Counted from the stretch's first letter, positions 11,207 through 22,605 are shown. The stretch is DNA of 64,000 nt from Chrysogorgia sp. JL179-B06 (GCA_035772405.1 JAYKKM010000048.1:4533501-4597500); one strand, 5' to 3'. The notes: a model not told the origin generated them from the letters alone. Translations and numbers: made by a program.

Positions 11207-11431
11207 TCAATGACTCTTTGTCCATAGGCTCGTTTCCTCTTTCTTCTCACGTTCATTGGCACAGAAAGCGGTTGACAACTTCTGGTTTTTGTAGGAAGGG
11301 GCGAAAGGGTTGAATACCCGCACGTCGAAGAATGCCCGTTGCCCACGAAGCCAGAAGCCTCTCACGCTTATGTCAAGTCTCGCCTCGTCTTGTGCGTTTG
11401 CTGTACCATGGAGTTGTTCACCAGTGAACAA
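11207..11431 (-). pseudogene. Fragment of a retroelement-associated ORF (DEARLD...FFDVRVFNPFA family)
   Basis: The translation contains ANAQDEARLDISVRGFW, then RAFFDVRVFNPFAPSY, then a Lys/Arg-rich stretch. I recall this pattern from multi-copy hypothetical proteins in cnidarian and lancelet genomes, where it sits in mobile elements. The D-x-R spacing with FFDVRV resembles a PD-(D/E)XK nuclease core, but that is inference. A one-base shift near 11240 moves the similarity (KRAYGQRVIDVEH) into the neighbouring frame, which ends near 11190. The piece has no start, and a palindromic element abuts its right side at 11441. Confidence 0.55.
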
Positions 11432-11444
11432 CTTATTGGCTTAA

Positions 11445-11775
11445 AGTGCCTATATCACTTGTGGGATCTTTACATATTTATAGTAATTGGAACATTCTAA
11501 GAAGATTTGTACTATATCTTCTCAGGCGAAAATTTCATCTTCATGGACTTTTTTGCAGTTAAAGTTACCGGATATGACATCAAAGGAGGAATTGCAAATC
11601 AGTTTTCTTTTGTTTCTTGCTTCAAAAATTCCTCCTTTGATGTCATATCCGGTAACTTTAACTGCAAAAAAGTCCATGAAGATGAAATTTTCGCCTGAGA
11701 AGATATATTACAAATCTTCTTAGAATGTTCCAATTACTATAAATATGTAAAGATCCCACAAGTGATATAGGCACT
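11445..11775. mobile_element. TTAA-flanked fold-back MITE, near-perfect arms
   Basis: The arms of about 150 bp are nearly identical in reverse complement (11445..11594 and 11627..11775). They start AGTGCCTATATCAC and are flanked by TTAA on each side (11441..11444, 11776..11779). A TTAA target is the piggyBac signature; assignment to that group is inference. Two longer elements with TTAA and AGTGCCC ends are at 44666 and 53017. Confidence 0.88.
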
Positions 11776-11793
11776 TTAAGCGGCCAATGGCTG

Positions 11794-11945
11794 GTTTCCG
11801 CTCAGCAACATTTTCCTCTGGACAGGAAGGGTGAGGAAAGTTTCCTTTGTAATTAATTAGTCATTAGTTCCGACCGAGAGATCACAAGACAAAGGAAACT
11901 TTCCTGTCCGTTCCTCTCCTGAGGAAAATTTTCCTGAGTGGAAAC
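11794..11945. repeat. Imperfect fold-back element
   Basis: GTTTCCGCTCAGCAACATTT...GAGGAAAGTTTCCTTTGT is answered by ACAAAGGAAACTTTCC...GAGTGGAAAC. Confidence 0.75.
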
Positions 11946-11994
11946 GGCAGTCTTAAGGCTAAACGGCGAACAAACGAATAAACATGAGTAGTAA

Positions 11995-12100
11995 GGGTTA
12001 AACGCCGAACTTCACATGTGTCGAACTCAATATGAGCTTAAACAAACGGTTACTCTCATTTGCATTGAGTACGGCACATGTGAAGTTCGGTGTTTAACCC
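11995..12100. repeat. Fold-back element
   Basis: GGGTTAAACGCCGAACTTCA and its reverse complement TGAAGTTCGGTGTTTAACCC bound a 106-base hairpin-forming segment. Confidence 0.85.
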
Positions 12101-12174
12101 GAGCCTAAACGATGCAAAATATTTACAATTCAAATTTACCTCCTTGAATAGCAGAGCGCGTTAATCTATTTATA

Positions 12175-12616
12175 CAGGGTGTATAAAAAAACGCGACCTT
12201 TAGAAATTAACCTATTGTTGTTAAGCACAAGATTTTATGCTCCTGGAAATTTAAAATAGCTTCTAATCGTACGAAGGAGCATAACTGCATAACAAGTTGT
12301 CAAAGTACTAATTAGTCATATCATCAGTTCGAATAAAAATGGTTCAACTGACAACAGAGCAACGAGTTTTTACTGTTTTACATTATACCGAAACTCAATG
12401 TACTTACTCAATGTAAAAACTCGTTGCTCTGCCGTGGTCAGTTGAACCATTTTTATTCGAACTGATGATATGACTAATAAGTACTTTGACAATTTGTTAT
12501 GCAGTTATGCTCCTACATACGATTAGAAGCTATTTTAAATTCCCAGGAGCATAAAATCTTGTGCTTAACAACAATAGGTTAATTTCTAAAGGTCGCGTTT
12601 TTTTATATACACCCTG
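12175..12616. mobile_element. TA-flanked long-inverted-repeat MITE (CAGGGTGTATAAAA family)
   Basis: The ends CAGGGTGTATAAAAAAACGC and its reverse complement are flanked by TA on both sides (12173..12174, 12617..12618). The arms extend about 200 bp around a 40-base centre. A TA target duplication is typical of Tc1/mariner-type elements. A related copy is at 47847..48163. No transposase frame. Confidence 0.87.
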
Positions 12617-12618
12617 TA

Positions 12619-13118
12619 CAACCAAAATTCAGACAAACAAACCGAAATTGACTCTCAGGGGATTCCTAATGACTCTTTTTCTACTGTTTGGAATGCAATA
12701 ATTTATAGCAAACTCAGAAAAACATACATGCACTTTGCATATTATTCTATTGTTTTGCACGTCAGTTTTATGCATTCTCAATAATCACATTAACAAATAT
12801 CTTTTTTATCCAAATCAACCTCACATGTGGAGCGGGTTATTTTGAGGTGCCATGACTTTTGAAGCAAAGTATTGCAGTGTCAGTATAACCTTCATTCATC
12901 GTAGCACATCAAAATCAATAAATTAGACATCAGCGTTCACAGTATGTTAAATCAGAAAATTTTATTTAATTATTTAATAAGTTTTCCCATCCATTCTGTT
13001 CTACATTAGCGACTACAATGTCTACAAAATAAGATGTTGTAATGATATGTTCTTTAAATGGTTCTTTATATGGTTTACGCGCCCGCAGTACGACGGGCAT
13101 CGTCAGTCAAACCGTCAG
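12619..13118 (-). other. 3' flank of the hexapeptide-repeat gene
   Basis: On the minus strand an AATAAA hexamer at 12961..12966 lies about 155 bases past the predicted stop at 13119..13121, which fits a 3' untranslated region. The rest is AT-rich with no other feature seen. Confidence 0.45.
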
Positions 13119-16100
13119 TCAGGCCTCAGCACAAAGGTTGTCGTCATCACGAAGGTTATCATCAGAACGAAGGTTGTCATCAGAACGAAGGTTGTCTTCA
13201 GGACGAAGGTTGTCTTTAGCACGAAGGTTATCATCACAACGAAGGTTGTCATCAGAACGAAGGTTGTCTTCAGGACGAAGGTTGTCTTTAGCACGAAGGT
13301 TATCGTCAGCACGAAGGTTGTCATCAGCACGAAGGTTGTCATCAGCACGAAGGTTGTCATCAGCACGAAGGTTGTCATCAGCACGAAGGTTGTCATCAGC
13401 ACGAAGATTGTCATCAGCACGAAGGTTGTCTTCACGACGAAGGTTGTCATCACCACGAAGATTATCATCAGCACGAAGGTTGTCATCAGCACGAAGGTTG
13501 TCGTGAGCAAGAAGGTTGTCTTCAGCACGAAGGTTGTCTTCAGAACGAAGGTTGTCTTTAGCACGAAGGTTATCCTCAGCACGAAGGTTGTCATCAGCAC
13601 GAAGATTGTCATCAGCACGATGGTTGTCATCAGCACGAAGGTTGTCATCAGCACGAAGATTGTCGTTAGCACGAAGGTTGTCATCAGCACGAAGGTTGTC
13701 ATCAGCACGAAGGTTGTCATCAGCACGATGGTTGTCATCAGCACTAAGGTTGTCATCTGCACGAAGGTTGTCATCAGTACGAAGGTTGTCATCAGCACGA
13801 AGGTTGTCATCAGCACGAAGGTTGTCATCAGCACGAAGGTTGTCGTGAGCACGAAGGTTGTCATCAGCACGATGGTTGTCATCAGCACGAAGGTTGTCAT
13901 CAGCACGAAGGTTGTCGTTAGCACGAAGGTTGTCATCAGCACGAAGGTTGTCATCAGCACGATGGTTGTCATCAGCACTAAGGTTGTCATCTGCACGAAG
14001 GTTGTCATCAGCACGAAGGTTGTCATCAGCACGAAGGTTGTCATCGGCACGAGGGTTGTCATCAGCACGAAGGTTGTCATCAGCACGAAGGTTGTCATCA
14101 GCACGAAGGTTGTTATCAGCACGAAGATTGTCATCAGCACGAAGGTTGTCATCAGCACGAAGGTTGTCATCAGCACGAAGGTTGTCATCATCACGAAGGT
14201 TATCGTCATCACGAAGGTTGTCATCAGCACAAAGTTTATCAACAGCACGAAGGTTGTCATCAGCGCTTAGGTTGTCATCAGCGCTTAGGTTGTCGTCAGC
14301 ACGAAGGTTGTCGTCAGCACGAAGGTTGTCGTCAGCACGAAGGTTGTCATCAGTACGAAGGTTGTCTTCAGCACGAAGGTTGTCATCAGCACGAAGGTTG
14401 TCATCAGCACGAAGATTGTCGTGAGCACGAATGTTGTCATCAGCACGAAGGTTGTCATCAGCACGAAGGTTGTCATCAGCACGAAGGTTGTCATCATCAC
14501 GAAGGTTATCGTCATCACGAAGGTTGTCATCAGCACGAAGGTTATCATCAGCACGAAGGTTGTCATCAGCACGAAGGTTGTCTTTAGCACGAAGGTTGTC
14601 ATCAGCACGATGGTTCTCATCAGCGCGAAGATTGTCTTTAGCACAAAGGTTGTCTTCAGCACGAAGGTTGTCATCAGCACGATGGTTGTCTTCAGCACGA
14701 TGGTTGTCATCAGCGCGAAGGATATCTTTAGCACGAAGGTTGTCTTCAGCATGAAGGTTGTCATGAGCACGAAGGTTATCATCAGCACGAAGATTGTCAT
14801 CAGCACGAAGGTTGTCGTCTGCACGAAGGTTGTCATCAGCATGAAGGTTGTCATCAGCACGAAGGTTGTCATCAGCACGAAGATTGTCATCAGCACGAAG
14901 GTTGTCATCAGCACGATGGTTGTCATCAGCACGAAGGTTGTCATCAGCACGAAGGTTGTCATCAGCACGAAGGTTGTCGTGAGCACGAAGGTTGTCATCA
15001 GAACGAAGGTTGTCTTCATTACGAAGGTTGTCTTTAGCACGAAAGTTATCCTCAGCACGAAGGTTGTCATCAGCACGAAAGTTATCCTCAGCACGAAGGT
15101 TGTCATCAGCACGAAAGTTGTCATCAGCACGAAGGTTGTTATCAGCAAGAAGGTTATCAGCACGAAGGTTATCATCAGCACGAAGATTGTCATCAGCACG
15201 AAGGTTGTCATCAGCACGAAGGTTGTCATCAGCACGAAGGTTATCATCAGCACGAAGATTGTCATCAGCACGAAGGTTGTCATCAGCACGAAGGTTGTCA
15301 TCAGCACGAAGGTTGTCATCATCACGAAGGTTGTCGTTAGCACGAAGGTTGTCATTAGCACGAAGGTTATCGTCATCACGAAGGTTGCAGCACGAAGTTT
15401 ATCAACAGCACGAAGGTTGTCATCAGCGCTTAGGTTGTCATCAGCGCTTAGGTTGTCGTCAGCACGAAGGTTGTCGTGAGCACGAAGGTTGTCATCAGAA
15501 CGAAGGTTGTCTTCATTACGAAGGTTGTCTTTAGCACGAAAGTTATCCTCAGCACGAAGGTTGTCATCAGCACGAAAGTTGTCATCAGCACGAAGGTTGT
15601 CATCAGCACGAAGATTGACATCAGCACGAAGGTTGTTATCAGCAAGAATGTTGTCATCAGCACGAAGGTTATCATCAGCACGAAGATTGTCATCAGCACG
15701 AAGGTTGTCATCAGCACGAAGGTTGTCATCAGCACGAAGGTTGTCATCATCACGAAGGTTGTCGTTAGCACAAAGGTTGTCATTAGCACGAAGGTTATCG
15801 TCATCACGAAGGTTGTCATCAGCACGAAGTTTATCAACAGCACGAAGGTTGTCATCAGCGCTTAGGTTGTCATCAGCGCTTAGGTTGTCGTCAGCACGAA
15901 GGTTGTCGTCAGCAAGAAGGTTGTCATCAGTACGAAGGTTGTCTTCAGCACGAAGGTTGTCATCAGCACGAAGGTTGTCATCAGCACGAAGATTGTCGTG
16001 AGCACGAATGTTGTCATCAGCACGAAGGTTGTCGTGAGCACGAAGGTTGTCATCAGAACGAAGGTTGTCTTCAGCACGAAGGTTATCCTCAGCATGAAGA

Positions 16101-17644
16101 TTGTCATCAGCACGAAGATTGTCATCAACACGAAGGTTGTCATCAGCACGAAGATTGTCATCAGCACGAAGGTTGTCATCAGCAAGAAGGTTGTCATGAG
16201 CACGTAGATTGTCATCAGCACGAAGGTTGTCATCAGCACGAAGGTTGTCATCAGCACGAAGGTTGTCATCAGCAAGAAGGTTGTCATGTGCACGAAGGTT
16301 ATCATCAGCACGAAGGTTGTCATCAGAACGAAGGTTGTCATCAGCACGAAGGTTGTCTTTAGCACGAAGGTTGTCATCAGCACGATGGTTCTCATCAGCG
16401 CGAAGATTGTCTTTAGCACGAAGGTTGTCTTCAGCACGAAGGTTGTCATCAGCACGATGGTTGTCTTCAGCACGATGGTTGTCATCAGCACGAAGGTTGT
16501 TATCAGCACGAAGGTTGTCATCAGCACGATGGTTGTCTTCAGCACGAAGGTTATCATCAGCACGATGGTTGTCTTCAGCACGAAGGTTGTCTTCAGCATG
16601 AAGGTTGTCATGAGCACGAAGGTTATCATCAGCACGAAGATTGTCATCAGCACGAAGGTTGTCGTCTGCACGAAGGTTGTCATCAGCACGAAGGTTGTCA
16701 TCAGCACGAAGGTTGTCATCAGCACGAAGATTGTCATCAGCACGAAGATTGTCATCAGCACGAAGATTGTCATCAGCACGATGGTTGTCATCAGCACGTA
16801 GGTTGTCATCAGCACGAAGGTTATCATCAGCACGAAGATTGTCATCAGCACGAAGGTTGTCGTCTGCATGAAGGTTGTCATCAGCACGAAGGTTGTCATC
16901 AGCACGAAGGTTGTCATCAGCACGAAGATTGTCATCAGCACGAAGATTGTCATCAGCACGAAGGTTGTCATCAGCACGAAGGTTGTCATCATCACGATGG
17001 TTGTCATCAGCACGAAGGTTGTCATCAGCACGAAGGTTGTCGTGAGCACGAAGGTTGTCATCAGAACGAAGGTTGTCTTCAGCACGAAGGTTGTCTTTAG
17101 CACGAAAGTTATCCTCAGCACGAAGGTTGTCATCAGCACGAAAGTTGTCATCAGCACGAAGGTTGTCATCAGCACGAAGATTGTCATCAGCACGAAGGTT
17201 GTTATCAGCAAGAAGGTTGTCATCAGCACGAAGGTTATCATCGGCACGAAGATTGTCATCAGCACGAAGGTTGTCATCAGCACGAAGGTTGACATCAGCA
17301 TGAAGGTTGTCATCAGCGCTTAGGTTGTCATCAGCGCTTAGGTTGTCGTCAGCACGAAGGTTATCGTCATCACGAAGGTTGTCATGAGCACGAAGTTTAT
17401 CAACAGCACGAAGGTTGTCATCAGCGCTTAGGTTGTCATCAGCGCTTAGGTTGTCGTCAGCACGAAGGTTGTCGTCAGCACGAAGATTGTCATCAGTACG
17501 AAGGTTGTCTTCAGCACGAAGGTTGTCATCAGCACGAAGGTTGTCATCAGCACGAAAGTTGTCTTCAGCACGACGAATATAGTGAGCGCTAATGCTTTGA
17601 ACAGACATGAATGTAACCAGAGCAACCACGAAAAAGCCCTTCAT
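13119..17644 (-). CDS. Secreted LRADDN hexapeptide-repeat protein, frame broken by a 4-base deletion
   Basis: The ATG at 17644 opens with MKGFFVVALVTFMSVQSISA, a clear signal peptide, then HYIRRAEDNF and then an 18-bp repeat encoding L-R-A-D-D-N with small variants (LRAEDN, LSADDN, LRAHDN, LRAVDK). At about 15388 the repeat lacks 4 bases (GGTTGCAGCACG for GGTTGTCATCAGCACG) and the frame moves to a TFVLMT reading that stops at 14285. Past the deletion, the LRADDN frame continues in register (checked at 15206, 14309 and 13265) to a natural stop at 13119 after CAEA. The span is 4526 bases; with the 4 missing bases it would be 4530, an exact multiple of three. A splice acceptor (TCTCTATTTCACAG) sits 5 bases before the ATG, implying a 5' UTR intron. 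The product would be highly charged, low-complexity and extracellular. I do not recognise the family. The break may be a null allele or an assembly error. Confidence 0.75.
13122..17590. repeat. 18-bp coding tandem array with higher-order blocks
   Basis: The unit GTCATCAGCACGAAGGTT (plus strand) runs for 4.5 kb, about 248 copies. Landmark blocks recur: AGTTTATCAACAGCACG followed by two AGCGCTTAGG units appears near 14230, 15395, 15830 and 17395, and the CTTCATTACG/GCACGAAAGTTATCC block near 15010, 15510 and, in variant form, 17080. This shows that segments of several hundred bases were duplicated within the array. Confidence 0.95.
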
Positions 17645-17880
17645 ATTGACTGTGAAATAGAGAAAATTTAAACTTTACACAGGGACAGCGAACGCAGGGA
17701 TAGGGCGCCTTAGAAATAAAATAATGGTATTGTAAAAAGAGATAAACAATATGAGATGAATAGTAATTATTTAGACCTGAAGAAGAGCTATCGGAGAACT
17801 AAACTATTTCATAAAATAGTAACAACTATACCTAGCAAGTTTTAAACATTTTCAAGGATGATATGATTAAGGAACAATAT
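17645..17880 (-). promoter_or_regulatory. 5' region of the hexapeptide-repeat gene with a splice acceptor
   Basis: Read on the minus strand, TTTAAATTTTCTCTATTTCACAG ends at 17650, just before TCAATATGAAG. The pyrimidine-rich tract plus CAG is a good acceptor, so transcription probably starts further right (beyond 17700). No TATA box or upstream exon could be fixed. Confidence 0.5.
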
Positions 17881-17889
17881 CTAGTTTTC

Positions 17890-18265
17890 AATGATGGAAG
17901 AATCGAACCGTCCATGGGCGTCACCGGTGGTACTGGTAAAAAAAGAAGGATGGGGCACAACGGTTCTGCGTGGATTATCGTCAACTGAATTCTCTACACT
18001 GGAATTAGCGTCGGGCTACTGGCAAATGGCCTTGGACAAGGAAACGAAGCATAAATCCGGTTTCAGGACTCAACATGGACTCTTCCTTTGAGTGAAGGCC
18101 TGGAGAGGTTAGAAGAGGTATTTGTGCATCTTGCAGAAACTGTGTTGAAGCTAAAATCTCACAAATGCAAGTAGCGTATTTGGGGCACGTCATATTAACA
18201 GAATTAGGCATCTCTACCGATCGACTCAAACAAGACAAAGCTAGCATACAGGAGTGGCCGACATA
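17890..18265 (+). pseudogene. Ty3/Gypsy reverse transcriptase relic
   Basis: Pieces recognisable from Gypsy RT are spread over frames: SPWASPVVLVKK (17909), FSTLELASGYWQMALD (17992) with FRTQHGLF after it, and VAYLGHV then ISTDRLKQDK near 18175..18240. The middle of RT, including the catalytic DD, is deleted. Frameshifts and stops make it non-functional. Confidence 0.8.
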
Positions 18266-18269
18266 ATGG

Positions 18270-18782
18270 GTGAATTTCTCACGAAAGGTTATATATATAG
18301 AGAAAGGATTTATGGTGAAGGAAAATTTCGAGTGTTGGAATACATACATTTTAAGACCAAACCGGGAACCGTTGCGAAAAATGCAACTTCAATTCCATGG
18401 AATATAAATTTTTCAGAAATACTTAAACTAAATAGTGACTGATATATCTGGACGATAGAAGCTGTTGCACTGTTTCGAAAGCCAGTTTATGAAAGTACAG
18501 CGAGTGAAATGCCAAATATTACCTATAATATACCCAGAATCTTATCCCGGCATTACCACCACCATATATACATACAGAACTCGTGACTAGGCTCTCGGCA
18601 ACGGCTTCCGTAGCTCAGTAGTCAGAGCACTGCACTAGCATCGCAGGGTCGCGGGTTCAATCCTTGAAGTTGCATTTTTCGCAACTGGTCCCGGTTTGGT
18701 CTTAAAATGTACGTATTCCAACACTCGAAATTTTCCTTCACCATAAATCCTTTCAACATGTAGTTTGATCGAGTGAAATGCC
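18270..18782. mobile_element. Two inverted copies of a tRNA-Ala-like SINE
   Basis: The right copy (18501..18782, plus) has a tRNA-like core starting at 18603, with A-box TAGCTCAGTAG and B-box GGGTTCAATCC; the loop reads AGC in the anticodon position. The tail GGTCTTAAAATGTACGTATT...CGAAATTTTCC follows. The left copy (about 18280..18400, minus) has only the tail, in reverse complement. Other copies are at 39275..39855 and 51738..52090. Confidence 0.8.
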
Positions 18783-19320
18783 TAATATTACCTTATTATT
18801 AAACAACAGATTGTTTGAAGCAACTGAAGCCATCGATCTACTCAAGCATATCTCATACCAGGCTCATTTCGCCTCGACGTTACGCGTCCTCCACTTTCCA
18901 AATTTGGAACTCCTTTCAAGTCCCCCACTCGTTCCAACCTCCAGGAGTTTGTATTATGTTCGATGTATATCTGGGAGTCCGAGTAGTCTCAGAATGACGG
19001 AAACGCCATTTTAGAACCTCAATTTTCAAAATTTTCACGGGAGACATGCCCCCGGTCCTCCTATAGAAGGATTTCTTGCACCAAATGCTATCTTCGTGGC
19101 TACGGCTCTGCTGAGTATTGACTGGGCCCCTACAGTTGCCAATTTCCCGGTAAATATTTTAAGTCCAGTTTGCGCCTGATAGATACTAATCTCCGAGGTA
19201 TTCGCTTAATTACGAGAGAAGAAAAACAACTAGAAAAGTCTAAAATCCAATGGTGGTCGCATGGTCTAACTCTTACGAAAGTGGTCTCTTACGAGAGATT
19301 TTAAATACAGTGTTTGACCA
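18783..19320. other. Intergenic, nothing firm
   Basis: Two overlapping ORFs of 60 to 78 codons near 18778..19014 have no recognisable domain. No splice-site support. Confidence 0.35.
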
Positions 19321-20880
19321 AGAAATAAAAAGGAAATTTGTAAAGATGGTCGTTTAAGGGAGATGATCTCTTACGGAAGATGGTCTCTTACGAGAAATTT
19401 TAAATACAGTGTTTGACTGAGAAATAAAAAGGGAATTTGTAAAGATGGTCGTTTAAGGGAGAAACGTATCCTTTTCGCAATCTAAATAATATTTAATGAA
19501 ATACTGGATTGTCTAGCTATACCGAGATTTTTAACGTTTGTTTTTCAAGCTCGCGCAAAAACGGTTGGTCTTCACACGCAAGCAAACGAAGCACTCTACG
19601 TATGCTGACGACAGTACGCGTGTTTCAATTTGATCTGTGCGCGTGCGTGAAGTAATTAACTTGGAATAAAACTCATCGAACTCTCAACTGTACTCGCTGT
19701 AGACACACGCGCCATGATTTTGATCCGAACAATCCACGTTATCCTTTTTGTTTGGTTGGTTCTTCGCGGGATTCGTCAACTGAGGAGTACCGAGTGCCTT
19801 GTTACGTAATAATTAATAATAATTAATTAATAGTTTTTTGTTAATAGTGGTAATATGTAGTAGACTTTATCTTATAATGAAACTGTAATTAGTTTTATAA
19901 GTAACATTAAGAATATGTTGTTGTAAGAGCATTGAGACTATTGTATAATGCTCCTAATACGTCATTATTATTATTATTATTATTACGAGAGATTTTAAAT
20001 ACAGTGTTTGACTGAGAAATAAAAAGGGGAGATGATCTCTTACGGAAGATGGTCTCTTACGAGAAATTTTAAACACAGTGTTTGACTAAGAAATAAAAAG
20101 GGAATTGTAAAGGTGGTCGTTTAAGGAAGATGGTCTCTTACGAGAGATTTTAAATACAGTGTTTGACTGAGAAATAAAAAGGGAATTTGTAAAGATGGTC
20201 GTTTAAGGGAGATGATCTCTTACGGAAGATGGTCTCTTACGAGAAATTTTAAACACAGTGTTTGACTAAGAAATAAAAAGGGAATTTGTAAAGATGGTCG
20301 TTTAAGGGAGATGATCTCTTACGGAAGATGGTCTCTTACGAGAAATTTTAAACACAGTGTTTGACTAAGAAATAAAAAGGGAATTTGTAAAGATGGTCGT
20401 TTAAGGTTGATGATCTCTTACGGAAGATGGTCTCTTACGAGAAATTTTAAACACAGTGTTTGACTAAGAAATAAAAAGGGAATTGTAAAGATGGTCGTTT
20501 AAGGTTGATGATCTCTTACGGAAGATGGTCTCTTACGAGAAATTTTAAACACAGTGTTTGACTGAGAAATATAAATGGAATTTGTAAGGGATCGTTTAAG
20601 GAAGATGGTCGCTTACGAGAAATTTTAAACACAGTGTTTGACTGAGAAATAAAAAGGGAATTTGTAAAGGGGTCGTTTAAGGAAGATGGTCGCGTACGAG
20701 AACTTTTAAATACAGTGTTTGACTGAGAAATAAAACCGAAATTTGTAAAGATGGTCGTTTATAAAGGGAGATGATCGCTTACGAGAGATTTTAAATACCG
20801 TGTTTGATTGAGAAATAACTAAACGGAATTTGTAAAGATGATCGCTTAAGGGAGATGGTCGCTTACGAGAGTATAGTCAT
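19260..20880. repeat. 99-bp tandem repeat, split by a LINE tail
   Basis: The unit contains GATGGTCTCTTACGAGA, TTTTAAA(C/T)ACAGTGTTTGACT and AATTTGTAAAGATGGTCGTT, with a 99-bp period (for example 20191 to 20290). Two or three units lie at 19260..19470 and about nine from 19985 to 20880. The gap holds other sequence ending in (ATT)n. Confidence 0.9.
19470..19985 (+). mobile_element. Probable LINE 3' end with (ATT)n tail
   Basis: The segment ends TTGTAAGAGCATTGAGACTATTGTATAATGCTC...(ATT)n. The same 3' UTR signature (GAGCATTGAGATT...TAATGCGC, then ATT repeats) follows a true RT C-terminus at 57030..57118. It interrupts the 99-bp tandem repeat. No coding part is preserved here. Confidence 0.6.
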
Positions 20881-21324
20881 TCGAAGAGAGTTAACTGTAG
20901 CAAGGATATTCATTAGAAAATCTTGAGAATAAATTTCATCATCAAATACATTCAAAATCATAAACGATTGTATTAATGATTGTATACATGAATATATACT
21001 TTGAAAACATACCAATTTCTAAGTAATGGATCTTCTTTATCTTGCTTCTGCAGTACTAGTCGATTGTCAACTTCTCACTTCTAGATGGACAAGCAGAATT
21101 ACCGAGATTTTATTTCTTAAAAGATTTGCATGTTGCTACAATTGGTTAAATTCCACTTAGTATATACGTGGAGAAATTTTGTGTAACAAATTAAACTAAC
21201 AAGTAATATAAATTCTCCTTTGGAAAACGCATTGCCATGATTAATGGTAATATTGGAAAGTTCTTATACGAAGTCAGAGTTTAAAAATAAGAAGAGTAAA
21301 AACATATGTAAATTAAAAAGCAGT

Positions 21325-21700
21325 GGTAGATAGATAGATAGATAGAAACTTTATTTATACACGCTGACCCCGTCAACCGAAGCTGATTTCCACGGGGGGC
21401 ATGTGCAAAAATATAAAAATTTTACAAGATTGAAGAAGAATGGTACATATAGGAGCTATTTTACAAAAATAGAATAACTATTTAAAAAGGTAGAATATTA
21501 AACAATTTATCTGATAAGAAGGTTATTAGAATATTTACAGGCACATTAATTTACTTACTAGTTACTCTATGTCAATGATGTGAGTAGCAATTTTATTTCG
21601 AAAGGAAGAAAGAGTTTCACTTTCCCGAATTTCCTTTGGAATAGAATTCCAAAGGTATGCGCCGTCATACATGAAGACGTACTATAGGACTTGGTAGACG
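21325..21700 (-). pseudogene. LINE reverse-transcriptase C-terminus and 3' tail
   Basis: On the minus strand, sequence ending near 21590 reads YDGAYLWNSIPKEIRESETL then SSFRNKIATHI, the usual CR1/L2-type RT C-terminal pattern (LWNSLPKEIR). The downstream (left) side ends in TCTA repeats (TAGATAGATAGA on the plus strand at 21327), a microsatellite-type LINE tail. It is 5'-truncated. Confidence 0.75.
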
Positions 21701-22605
21701 TACTATAGGACTTAGTAGGTTGTCTGCTAAAATGCGTCATGCTCAGAGTATATGGATCGTGCTCATCAGCTCATGGCGTACAGGATCAAGGCGGGTCAAG
21801 GGTAGTAAATCTTGCCGAAAAATTCGGGCACTTTCAATAAAAAGTTCTGGAAATTTCAAGCAAAATCATACGACATAACGACAATTCGTTATTTTACGTA
21901 AGTTCATAAAAATCGAAAACTCTTGGCCTATAATACGAACCTCCACAAACGTTGGATGCACTCCTACCAACAATTTATAGGCTAACGTGGCGAGAGGTGT
22001 AAATACTATAAACATAGAGAGAGGTAGAAAAACCTAAACTATAATTATCAACTTAGTTTTCGTGATATCTAAAATGGAAGGAAAAAATAATTATACCATT
22101 AAATGACGTGAATGTAATTAAAACAGTTATCAGCACTTTGCTATCTATACTTATCTGAGATAAGAAAATTATAAACAAGAATTGTACGTGACATGCTTTA
22201 GAATAACAGAAATACATCACTAGAACAATTCTGATGGTGTGCTAAAAATTTGTTTCCCTCGTCCAAGAGCTGATGTATATTAGTCGTTTTTAACTGGCAG
22301 AATAAGGTATATTTTCAGTCCAGTTCTAAAGAGTGCTCTTGGGGTATGAAGCTGCGAATTTACATAAAGGAGTGCTATAAACGTGTTGTACGTGCGCATG
22401 GCCATGCAGTGTAGAAATACAAATTGAATACCCTAAAAAGTTGGTGTACGGAGGGAGGAGTTGTAACGTTTCTCTCTAAACATTAAACCACTACACACTA
22501 TTTCGGCAATACACCAACATTTTAGGCTCTATTACTCTCCAATAATACCCTCTCTCGACCATATGGCATTATGGCACCGGCTAATATTAAACTAGTCAAA
22601 CACAT
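21701..22605. other. Intergenic, nothing firm
   Basis: AT-rich, no supported gene. Near 22400..22470 the motif CAGTGTAGAAATACAAAT...AAAAGTTGGTGTACGG matches sequence next to the 36-bp repeat at 47130..47175, so a dispersed element ends here. Confidence 0.4.

Noticed and set aside
13047..14270. 407-codon VISTKV-repeat ORF and other plus-strand ORFs in the array
   Set aside because: The opposite strand has the signal peptide, splice acceptor, stop in phase and poly(A) signal; the plus frames are open only because of the repeat unit.
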